DNA of 49,235 nt from Clostridium sp. (GTDB lineage: Bacteria > Bacteroidota > Bacteroidia > Bacteroidales > Muribaculaceae), in NCBI GenBank assembly GCA_023666615.1, contig JAMPBQ010000001.1, forward strand, positions 719,114 to 768,348. Reading direction: 5' to 3'. The position numbers were made by a program, and so were the translations under genes. Positions 1-7,883 of this stretch are shown piece by piece. Each line of letters starts with the position of its first letter. Positions within the stretch are counted from its first letter, which is position 1. A model generated the notes under the pieces. That model did not search any database and was not told the origin of the DNA. It saw only the letters and a list, made by a program, of their open reading frames with translations.

Positions 1-32
1 GTAATCTGTTATTGTCATTTTGTTTAGCAGCT

Positions 33-55
33 ATCCAAATCTCTTCGCAAGAGAT
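33..55. repeat. Palindrome, copy 1, upstream of defence operon
   Basis: ATCTCTT and AAGAGAT form a 7-bp inverted repeat around CGC (39-55). The left flank TCCAAATCTCTT is identical to the left arm of the longer palindrome at 207-235. The two copies bracket about 150 bp of A+T-rich DNA in which I see no gene. It may be a binding site for a regulator or a hairpin ending upstream transcription; the sequence does not decide which. Confidence 0.5.
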
Positions 56-206
56 ACCTAATATCCGCAAAATTAGTGAAAAAATCTGAATTTTAGGGTA
101 TGATCAGACATTTATCTGTATCGTATATGATATTTTTCATCCACTTGTTTAGTAAAGTACCCAAAATCGGCATTCTAAATATCGGATTCTCAATCAATTT
201 ATAGTT

Positions 207-235
207 GTCCAAATCTCTTGCGAAGAGATTTGGAC
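207..235. promoter_or_regulatory. Perfect 13-bp palindrome before the operon
   Basis: GTCCAAATCTCTT and AAGAGATTTGGAC are perfect inverted arms separated by GCG. The site lies just before the first gene of the defence operon and overlaps the most upstream possible TTG start (218) of that gene. This argues that translation starts further downstream. No T-run follows on the + strand, so an operator or a 5' leader hairpin fits better than an intrinsic terminator for rightward transcription. Confidence 0.55.
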
Positions 236-253
236 ACTTGTATTTTAATAACA

Positions 254-1099
254 TTGAGCAGATATAGTTTTTCAGGACATGAGTCCTTTCAATGCAAATC
301 CCTGTGGTTGAAAAAGGGATATGACTACTTGCTTGCCGACAACAGTTTCACGGATGTTGATGCCGTGGCAAAGCTGGGCGTAGGCAAGAATATGGTCGCG
401 TCAATACGATTTTGGCTGCGCGCATTCGGACTGACCAAGTCAGACTTTCTTGAACCAATCTCTACCTACATATTTGATACAAAAAAAGGCAAAGACCCAT
501 TTGCGGAGGACATCAATACGATTTGGCTTCTACATTTTCTTTTGGTTGCTTCAGAAGTGGCAAGTCTATACAACCTGCTGTTTGTAGAATATCAAAGGGA
601 GAAGAAAGAGTTTACGAGGTCAGAACTCCAGTCTTTCATTAAACGGAAATGTGCTGTTCCCGAACAGAAGAACGTCTATAACGAAAATACTGTGCGTAAA
701 GACATCGGAGTTTTGTTGAAAAACTATGTCGCTCCATCAGACCTGAAAACAATCGAGGACTTTTCTGCACTGATGATTGTACTTAGATTTATCATCAATA
801 AAGGCAACGACACATACTGCTTTAAAGTCTCCAATCCGGAGGACATCGCTCCTGAGATTATTTTGTTTGCCCTCCTCAGAATGAGAGGCACCGACAAAAC
901 TATATCTTTTGATGTTCTTCAAAAGTTGTCTTTGATTTTCGGGTTACCCATGGTTTCTCTCATAGACATCATCCGTTCTTTGGAAAAGATATTTCCCGGC
1001 ACATTGGTTTTCTCAGATAACAGCGGTGTAAAGAATGTGCAATTTATTGGGGAGATAGATGAATTTGAAGCTCTTAACCATTATTACGAACAACTATGA
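254..1099 (+). CDS. DUF4007 family protein of phosphorothioation-type system
   Basis: First gene of a seven-gene operon, about 281 aa from the TTG at 254. The N-terminal segment FSGHESFQCKSLWLKKGYDY is the pattern I recognise as the start of DUF4007 proteins, which are known from dnd-type (DNA phosphorothioation) neighbourhoods. Their biochemical role is not established. The rest looks alpha-helical, and there is no signal peptide or membrane segment. The start is uncertain: no ATG is in frame near the N-terminus, TTG codons exist at 218, 230 and 254, and 218 lies inside a perfect palindrome. I therefore prefer 254, which still keeps the conserved start of the domain. The end overlaps the next gene by 4 nt (ATGA), which implies translational coupling with the ATPase. 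Family call fairly sure; function inferred from context only. Confidence 0.75.
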   Translation: MSRYSFSGHESFQCKSLWLKKGYDYLLADNSFTDVDAVAKLGVGKNMVASIRFWLRAFGLTKSDFLEPISTYIFDTKKGKDPFAEDINTIWLLHFLLVASEVASLYNLLFVEYQREKKEFTRSELQSFIKRKCAVPEQKNVYNENTVRKDIGVLLKNYVAPSDLKTIEDFSALMIVLRFIINKGNDTYCFKVSNPEDIAPEIILFALLRMRGTDKTISFDVLQKLSLIFGLPMVSLIDIIRSLEKIFPGTLVFSDNSGVKNVQFIGEIDEFEALNHYYEQL

Positions 1100-4000
1100 G
1101 CTACATTCCATCGGTAAATATAGAAATGAACACCGCTGATGATTTTCGGTATATAGTTACCGAAAATGCAAAGCTTGTTGCCGGCAATATCGTCAACAGT
1201 TTTAACAGTGGCCATCATTCTTTCTCCATAATAGGCACATACGGTACAGGCAAGTCAAGTTTCATATTGGCACTCGAAGATGACCTAACAAAAGGGAATA
1301 ATCGGCTCATCAAACGCGGCGTACTTGGTCGTGTCGGTGGATTTGAGTTTCTCAATATTGTTGGAGATTATGCCCCCTTGAATAATCTGCTTGCAGCTAA
1401 ACTTGGAAGCCATGAAGCAAACGCGCTCAATGAACTTAGCCAATATTATCAATCACTCAGGAAACAGAATAAGTTTCTTGTGATAGTGATTGATGAGTTC
1501 GGGAAGATACTTGAACATGCCGCCAAGACAAATCCGGAAAAGGAATTATACTTTCTCCAGAAACTATCCGAATTTGTCAACGTGCCAAGCAGAAACATTA
1601 TCCTGATAACCACTCTCCATCAGAACTTTGGCAGTTACTCTTCGGGGTTGACCGAAGTACAGCGAAACGAATGGCAGAAAGTCAAGGGTAGATTTCAAGA
1701 GATAGTTTTTGCAGAGCCAGTTGAGCAACTGCTATCATTGACAGCAAAAAGGCTTGAACAACGTCCGCGCCTTTCACAAGGAGAGGAAGTCTCGCTCAAT
1801 TTATTATACGACCTCGGGCAAAGGAGTAAGATAGTATCTCGCAATCTTGATTTTGAGACTGCAAAACTACTCTTCCCTCTTGACCCAATATCCGCAGTAT
1901 GTCTGACACTGGCGATACAGAAGTATGGCCAAAACGAACGTTCCCTATTCTCGTTTTTATCAGCGCAGGGCGAAGGGTCACTTAAAGCATTCAAAGTGAC
2001 TCCATCTCTCACTTATAGTGTCGCATCAGTCTATGACTATCTGACTTACCACTTCTACACGGCAATAAACGAAACTAATTCCGATTCAATGGGCTGGCGT
2101 TCATTGTCAGTTGCTATCGAACGAATTGTGGCATCCAATTTGGAAGATTCTATTATTAAGGACTGCCTGAAACTGATTAAGACCATTGGTCTAATCAATA
2201 TGTTCTTCAATGGCGTAGTCCTCGACAATGATTTCCTCATTACATACGGAGAGAATGCTTTGGGTCTCACTAATGTCAAGAGTCTCATAGATAAGCTTGA
2301 AAGCCAGCAAGTAATACGCTTCGCCAAATATAAGTCGCAATATATTCTGTTTGAAGGAACAAACATTGATATTGAGAACGAGTTATACAAGGCAGCCTCC
2401 ATAGTTCCGACTCCGAATCTTGCACTAGAAGAAATAGCGCCATATTTCAAGCAGAAGGCTTCCATCGCTTCGGCTTCATACTACAGAACAGGGACTCCGA
2501 GATACTTTGAATATCGCGTAGTGAATGAGCCGACAATCATTGAGCCATCCGGCGACATTGACGGATACATACAACTTGTCTTTCCTCTCTCAGAAATTGA
2601 GTCAGAGGTAAAAGGAATGTCGGCTTCATCAAATTCCGGAGCGACAATATACGGCTATTTCAAAAATACGGATACAATTATCAAGCATCTGTATGAGATA
2701 AAGAAGCTGCAATATGTGATTGAGAATGTTGCATTTGATGATAGAATAGCAAAGGTTGAGCTTGAAAATCAGAAGAACTACGAAAGCCAGAAACTTAATG
2801 ATGCGATAAATGCATCCTTGACCTCTGAAAGCAACAGTGTTGTCTGGTATTTCAATGGAGAGGTTGTTGAGATAAACTCAATCAGAGATTTCAACAAACT
2901 GTTGTCTCATGTTTGCGATGTAGTGTATTATAAGACTCCCATCATCCGTAACGAGTTGTTTAACCGTCAGAAGTTAAGCTCGGCAATATCTCTTGCACGA
3001 GTAAACCTGCTTGATGCAATGCTCAACCATTCTGACGAGGCTGAATTTGGTATTCAGTCGTTCCCTCCCGAAAAGACAATCTACTTTACCCTGTTCAGGG
3101 ACTCAGGAATTCACCGCCAAGATGAAAACGGTAATTGGGTTCTCGGCGCGCCAACTACAATGGAGTTGAAGACTCTTTGGGATGCGTCAACCAAGTTCAT
3201 CAACAGCACAACCGACAAACCACGAAAACTTTCTGAGTTGGCAAAGATATTGCGGTCTGCGCCATATAAGCTGAAACAAGGTGTAATAGATTTCTGGATT
3301 CCAATCTTCCTCTTTGTCAACCAACAAGACTTTGCCCTCTATAACGGCAACACATTTGTGTTGACTATCAATAAGGAGGTATTTGAACTTATTCAGAAGC
3401 GCATCAACGATTTCTCAGTAAAAGCGTTCAATGTTTCCGGTGTGAAATTGGAATTCTTCAAACGCTATCGTCAGTTCCTTCGTAAAGATGACTGCGTTGG
3501 TGTTTCTGCTGATTCGCTACTGGAAACAGTAAAACCATTCTTCCATTTCTACCGTAGTCTGAACAACTACGCCAAGATTACACGAAAGTTTGACAGCGCA
3601 TATACTGCGAAGTTTCGAGACGTATTGTCCGATGCACAGGATCCGGCCAAAACATTCTTTGAGGATCTCCCGGCAGCATTCGGCTACAAGGATTTGGAAA
3701 GCGAAGAGTTCGTTCAGCAATATCTCGACCTTATCCGTAGAGCAGTAAGAGAGTTAAATACCTGTTATGATAATTTCATCGACAGGATTGAAGAAAAAAT
3801 CATAGAGCATCTCGGTCTGCCACAAGACTTTGAGGATTATAAAGAGCTGCTTACATCTCGCTATCAAAGCATTGACAAACGTATTCTCACACCGAAGACT
3901 CGTTCGTTCCTTGACCGAATAATCACGCCGTCAGAGACAAAACGAGAGTTCATAGAGAAATTGGCCATTGTGGTGAATGACAAGCGTCTTGATGAGACAA

Positions 4001-4287
4001 AAGACTCTGATGAACCACTGTTGATACAACAGATGCTTCACCTATTGAGTGAACTGGAAAGATACTCAGCAATAGGCGAGACCAACTCTGAAGATGATTC
4101 AGAGGCGTTCAACTTTGAACTGGCTTCCAATCAGGGTTCTTTCTCAAAGTCTCAGACTTATCGTTTGCCGCGAAGCAAATCAAAAGCAGCAGAGGACATT
4201 GTCTCAAAGATAGAATCGTTCTTGTCCGACGATGAGGAGTTGAATATCTGCGTATTGCTTAAACTTCTAAACAACAAGGTGAAATGA
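1096..4287 (+). CDS. Large P-loop ATPase of the defence operon
   Basis: 1063 aa. A Walker A motif, GTYGTGKSS, lies at about residues 47-55 and a Walker B-like IVIDEFGK at about 129-136, so the N-terminal quarter is a P-loop NTPase, possibly AAA or STAND-like. The remaining 800 residues have no motif I recognise and read as soluble and mostly helical. The gene starts inside the DUF4007 stop (ATGA) and ends in an ATGA overlap with the DndC-like gene, so the three are probably translated together. In the classical dnd restriction module DptF is also an ATPase, but I cannot show homology. A motor or switch that senses DNA lacking the modification is a plausible role (inference). It could also resemble BrxC-like ATPases by general layout only. 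Confidence 0.7.
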   Translation: MSYIPSVNIEMNTADDFRYIVTENAKLVAGNIVNSFNSGHHSFSIIGTYGTGKSSFILALEDDLTKGNNRLIKRGVLGRVGGFEFLNIVGDYAPLNNLLAAKLGSHEANALNELSQYYQSLRKQNKFLVIVIDEFGKILEHAAKTNPEKELYFLQKLSEFVNVPSRNIILITTLHQNFGSYSSGLTEVQRNEWQKVKGRFQEIVFAEPVEQLLSLTAKRLEQRPRLSQGEEVSLNLLYDLGQRSKIVSRNLDFETAKLLFPLDPISAVCLTLAIQKYGQNERSLFSFLSAQGEGSLKAFKVTPSLTYSVASVYDYLTYHFYTAINETNSDSMGWRSLSVAIERIVASNLEDSIIKDCLKLIKTIGLINMFFNGVVLDNDFLITYGENALGLTNVKSLIDKLESQQVIRFAKYKSQYILFEGTNIDIENELYKAASIVPTPNLALEEIAPYFKQKASIASASYYRTGTPRYFEYRVVNEPTIIEPSGDIDGYIQLVFPLSEIESEVKGMSASSNSGATIYGYFKNTDTIIKHLYEIKKLQYVIENVAFDDRIAKVELENQKNYESQKLNDAINASLTSESNSVVWYFNGEVVEINSIRDFNKLLSHVCDVVYYKTPIIRNELFNRQKLSSAISLARVNLLDAMLNHSDEAEFGIQSFPPEKTIYFTLFRDSGIHRQDENGNWVLGAPTTMELKTLWDASTKFINSTTDKPRKLSELAKILRSAPYKLKQGVIDFWIPIFLFVNQQDFALYNGNTFVLTINKEVFELIQKRINDFSVKAFNVSGVKLEFFKRYRQFLRKDDCVGVSADSLLETVKPFFHFYRSLNNYAKITRKFDSAYTAKFRDVLSDAQDPAKTFFEDLPAAFGYKDLESEEFVQQYLDLIRRAVRELNTCYDNFIDRIEEKIIEHLGLPQDFEDYKELLTSRYQSIDKRILTPKTRSFLDRIITPSETKREFIEKLAIVVNDKRLDETKDSDEPLLIQQMLHLLSELERYSAIGETNSEDDSEAFNFELASNQGSFSKSQTYRLPRSKSKAAEDIVSKIESFLSDDEELNICVLLKLLNNKVK

Positions 4288-5396
4288 CACAGATAAGACA
4301 CGTTTTAGGCATATCCGGAGGCAAAGACAGCGCAGCATTGGCAATCTACATGAAGGGGAAGTACCCCAATCTTCATGTGGAATACTACAATACCGATACC
4401 GGTTGCGAACTTGCCGAGACCGACCTTTTGATAAATCGTTTGGAATCTTATCTTGGTGGTATCAAACGACTCCGTGCAGCTGAAGATAGCCCGGAGCCAA
4501 CACCCTTTGAGCATTTTCTGAAAGCGAGCGGGAATTTCCTGCCCTCACCTCAGCAACGTTGGTGTACCCAAAAGATGAAGCTCGCTGAGATGGAAAGGTT
4601 TGTCGGTGACACACCCACAATCTCATACGTTGGCATCCGTGGCGATGAAGACCGCGAAGGCTATGTCTCAACAAAGCCTAATATTCAAGCTATATTCCCA
4701 TTCAGAAAGAACATCTGGAGTATAGATGTAATCCACACAATAGTTCACAAGAACAATATTGAACGGTTTACTGAAATATACTTGAGCATCGCCCCCGAAG
4801 AATTGCGACCGCAACTCAAAAAAATATTGGAGAGACCGCTCACAAAGGATTTCTTCTACGGAAAGAAAGCCAATGCTCTGATGGATATTGATGTCAAGCT
4901 ATTCAATAAAGCTGTGTTTGAATATCTCAAGGGTACGGATTATCCGGTCGGAAAACTTGATGAGTTTCCGCTGATTGACAACGACGACATCTTGGTAAGA
5001 GACGATATATTCCGTATTCTTGAAGACAGTGGTGTTGGAGTTCCTGCGTATTATAAACCCATCGAATTCGAGGTGGATGGAAAAATTGGCACTTATAATC
5101 GCAGTCGCTCCGGATGCTATTTCTGTTTCTTCCAGCAGAAGATAGAATGGATATGGCTCTATGAGCAACATCCCGACCTCTTTGCAAAGGCAATTGAGTT
5201 TGAGAAAGACGGCTACACTTGGAATCAGAATGAGAGTCTTGCCGAGCTTATAAAACCGGAACGAGTTAGGCAAATAAAACTTGACGCAATCAAGAAACAG
5301 GAAGCCAAGAAGAAAGCCGGTAGCTCAAAATTGGTTGACCTATTCGGGGACCCCGATGAAGATAACGACGCATTTTGCGCTAATTGCTTTATATAA
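4284..5396 (+). CDS. PAPS-reductase-family sulfurtransferase, DndC-like
   Basis: 370 aa. The N-terminus has the PP-loop SGGKDSAA (residues 11-18) of the adenine-nucleotide alpha-hydrolase/PAPS reductase family, which in DndC and SspD adenylates or activates DNA for sulfur insertion. Cysteines suited to an iron-sulfur cluster occur in RWCTQK (about C94) and GCYFC (about C278 and C281). A further CxxC, CANC, sits four residues from the C-terminus. Its length is shorter than the roughly 500-residue enterobacterial DndC. Neighbours are an ATPase upstream (4-nt overlap) and a PLD-helicase downstream (2-nt gap). No cysteine desulfurase gene is present, so sulfur would come from a housekeeping IscS/SufS-type enzyme (inference). 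A CysH role in sulfate assimilation is unlikely, because no cysD/cysN/cysI gene is nearby and a DndD-like gene is. Confidence 0.82.
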   Translation: MTQIRHVLGISGGKDSAALAIYMKGKYPNLHVEYYNTDTGCELAETDLLINRLESYLGGIKRLRAAEDSPEPTPFEHFLKASGNFLPSPQQRWCTQKMKLAEMERFVGDTPTISYVGIRGDEDREGYVSTKPNIQAIFPFRKNIWSIDVIHTIVHKNNIERFTEIYLSIAPEELRPQLKKILERPLTKDFFYGKKANALMDIDVKLFNKAVFEYLKGTDYPVGKLDEFPLIDNDDILVRDDIFRILEDSGVGVPAYYKPIEFEVDGKIGTYNRSRSGCYFCFFQQKIEWIWLYEQHPDLFAKAIEFEKDGYTWNQNESLAELIKPERVRQIKLDAIKKQEAKKKAGSSKLVDLFGDPDEDNDAFCANCFI

Positions 5397-5398
5397 CT

Positions 5399-7663
5399 AT
5401 GCTGAAGACCGATGTGACATGGCCTGAATCATTCAGGTATCAAACAAATTCAGAATCGGAGCCGGTAGGCTTCTTTTCCGAAGCACTGTGCAATGCCACA
5501 TCCTTTGACCTAATGCTCGGCTTCTTCTCATCGTCAGCAATCAATGTCCTATCATACGGCTTCGCCTCCTTTATATATAATGGCGGCAAGATACGCATGA
5601 TTATCAACGACATTCTTAGCAGCGACGATGTATCAGCCATATCAATGGCACACGAACCGGGCGAACTGCCATATTTCGACCTCAACAACTTAGAGGATCT
5701 CGCATTTACGCTGAACAGCCGAAACAAACATTTCTTTGATTGTTTGGCTTGGCTAATCCGTAATGACCGTATTGAAATCAAGATAGTGCGTATGGTCAAT
5801 GGAAGTGGTATAGCCCATACAAAATGTGGTACATTCTCTGATGGTATAAATAAAGTGGGATTTGAAGGCTCTGTTAATTTCTCATTGTCTGCCCTAATGC
5901 ACAACAAGGAAAGTCTTGGAGTGTATTGCGACTGGAATGGTGTAGCTGACAATGGTCGCATTAAAGGAATACAGTCCTCTTTTGACAAGACATTCAAAGG
6001 CGAAGACGATGACGTAGAATTTATTGAGGCGACGGCATTAAAAGGATACATCATTGAGCATTCAAAACCTAAACATCTCCAAGAGTTACTTGATAACGAG
6101 CAGGAACTTATTGACAACATAGATAAGTCATCAATCCCGTCAACAGTCCGTAAAGCTCTATCGAAAGCAAAAGAACGCATTGTTTCGGCAATCAATACGA
6201 TTAAGGAAAAGGACAGAATTTCCAATTCACCTCATTTCCCGTTCCCTGCGGGTCCGAGAGAGTACCAAAGTGAAGCCTTTACTAATTGGAAAAATAACGG
6301 ACAAAAGGGCTTCTTTGCCATGGCAACCGGTACTGGCAAGACAATCACTTCATTGAATTGCCTGCTTGAAATATATAAACACTCCAACTACTATAAAGCA
6401 ATTATTGTTGTCCCCACAACCTCATTAGTCGATCAATGGGCGGACGAATGTAGGAAATTCGGATTTGATTCCATTGTTAAGATATATTCTCACAATACTT
6501 CGTGGAAAGAGGAAGTCGCAAGACTCACTATGTTAGAGCAACTAAATGCAACTACTGTAGATTATATCCTTATAGTTACATATGCCTCCTTAATAAGAGA
6601 ATCTGTATACTCTAAACTATTTAGTTTCGCCCGCACTAAATTATTATTTATTGCTGATGAAGCCCACAATATGGGTGCATCACAAGTAGTCAAACTTTTG
6701 CCCAAAATTCCTTATAAAAGACGAATTGGTCTCTCAGCCACCCCTGAGAGACAATTCGATGATTCCGGTAACAAAAAGATTGCAGATTTCTTTGGATTCA
6801 ATCGTGATGAATATACATTCTCATATCCTATGGATAAAGCGATTAAAAACAATGTTCTATGTCGTTACTTTTATTTTCCACACATTGTCAATCTCACTGA
6901 AACTGAATTCGATGAGTACTTGGCGCTTTCTACCCGCATTGCAAAGTATATGACATTCAATGGTGACAAATTCAAGGATGATCCAATGCTTACAGCTTTA
7001 CTTATAAAGCGTAAAAGAATTGTTCACAAAGCGGTAAATAAACAAAAGTTATTCAATGAGATTCTTCAAAAAAGATATGAAGAGACTAAGTCGCTGAAAT
7101 ACACACTTGTTTATGTCCCTGAGGGAAATAGCAGTGACATTGATGATGAGATAGCTGATAATATTTATAACGACGAAGAGTCTGTTCATCTAATTGACCT
7201 ATATACTAACATCGTTAAAAATATTGATTCACACATTACAGTAGCACAATTCGCTTCTAATAGCAAGAACCGTTCAGATTTATTATCTGACTTCGCTTCT
7301 GGCAGATTAGATGTTCTAACCTCTATGAAATGCTTGGACGAGGGTGTAGACGTTCCTCGTAGTGAATTAGCTATCTTTTGTGCAAGTACGGGAAACCCCC
7401 GCCAATTTATTCAACGTCGAGGGCGAATACTTCGCAACCATAATGACAAACAATATGCCATAATACATGACTTGGTAGTTGCACCGATGATAAACCGAGA
7501 CTCTCCAGCTTATCTCGTTGAACGTAATCTTCTACGTACCGAGCTAAGGAGGGTTAAAGACTTTGCCTCCTTATCTGAGAATCCTTCAGCTACTCTAAAA
7601 GAATTGACTCCAATACTAAATCATTTTAACTTAAATATATACGAAGATGACTCGGCAAGATAG
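5399..7663 (+). CDS. PLD-like nuclease fused to SF2 helicase
   Basis: About 754 aa from the ATG at 5399, preferred over the TTG at 5384, which would overlap the previous stop. Residues 1-190 look like a phospholipase D-type nuclease domain. The HxK motif in AHTKCGTFSDG (H near 140) is followed by GFEGSVNFS, as in HKD-family DNases. A superfamily 2 helicase follows: Walker A ATGTGKT near 308-314, DEAH box ADEAHNMG near 419, motif III LSATPER near 445, and motif VI FIQRRGRILR near 670. The second RecA lobe includes the CLDEGVDVP segment. Only one HKD motif is obvious, so the active nuclease may be a dimer. This is the best candidate for the DNA-cutting effector of the operon (inference); such fusions are common in restriction systems. 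It overlaps the next gene by 17 nt. Confidence 0.83.
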   Translation: MLKTDVTWPESFRYQTNSESEPVGFFSEALCNATSFDLMLGFFSSSAINVLSYGFASFIYNGGKIRMIINDILSSDDVSAISMAHEPGELPYFDLNNLEDLAFTLNSRNKHFFDCLAWLIRNDRIEIKIVRMVNGSGIAHTKCGTFSDGINKVGFEGSVNFSLSALMHNKESLGVYCDWNGVADNGRIKGIQSSFDKTFKGEDDDVEFIEATALKGYIIEHSKPKHLQELLDNEQELIDNIDKSSIPSTVRKALSKAKERIVSAINTIKEKDRISNSPHFPFPAGPREYQSEAFTNWKNNGQKGFFAMATGTGKTITSLNCLLEIYKHSNYYKAIIVVPTTSLVDQWADECRKFGFDSIVKIYSHNTSWKEEVARLTMLEQLNATTVDYILIVTYASLIRESVYSKLFSFARTKLLFIADEAHNMGASQVVKLLPKIPYKRRIGLSATPERQFDDSGNKKIADFFGFNRDEYTFSYPMDKAIKNNVLCRYFYFPHIVNLTETEFDEYLALSTRIAKYMTFNGDKFKDDPMLTALLIKRKRIVHKAVNKQKLFNEILQKRYEETKSLKYTLVYVPEGNSSDIDDEIADNIYNDEESVHLIDLYTNIVKNIDSHITVAQFASNSKNRSDLLSDFASGRLDVLTSMKCLDEGVDVPRSELAIFCASTGNPRQFIQRRGRILRNHNDKQYAIIHDLVVAPMINRDSPAYLVERNLLRTELRRVKDFASLSENPSATLKELTPILNHFNLNIYEDDSAR

Positions 7664-7883
7664 AATACTTCAACTTGTAATCTCTGATGAAAGCCTCATC
7701 AAGAAGTACGAGATAGCCCCCGCTGATTACCCATCATTATATGATGCTCTTCAATCTGACAATCCTATAGTCGCGAGTATAGGAATGATAATAGATTCCG
7801 TGAAAGATGATTTTGATGAATCATCGTTCAAGGCACTTTACATAAAAATCCAACATCACCTCAACGATACTATTCTAATATGA
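7647..7883 (+). CDS. Small protein of the defence operon, unknown
   Basis: 78 aa, soluble, acidic, predicted helical, with no motif I recognise. It begins 17 nt inside the helicase gene and ends in an ATGA overlap with the DndD-like gene. That position and the clean translation argue for a real, translationally coupled gene rather than a chance frame. It could be an adaptor between the helicase and the SMC-like ATPase or a regulatory subunit. The sequence gives no direct evidence for either, so function is unknown. Confidence 0.65.
   Translation: MTRQDRILQLVISDESLIKKYEIAPADYPSLYDALQSDNPIVASIGMIIDSVKDDFDESSFKALYIKIQHHLNDTILI

Noticed and set aside
1-235. Palindromes at 33 and 207 as ends of a transposon
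   Set aside because: They are only about 170 bp apart with no transposase frame between them and no target duplication that I can see.
4284-5396. Assignment as assimilatory CysH
   Set aside because: No sulfate-assimilation genes nearby; the coupled DUF4007 and DndD-like genes point to DNA modification.
5440-6225. 261-codon minus-strand frame inside the PLD-helicase gene
   Set aside because: Ser-rich, no motif; the + strand carries PLD and helicase motifs over the same bases.
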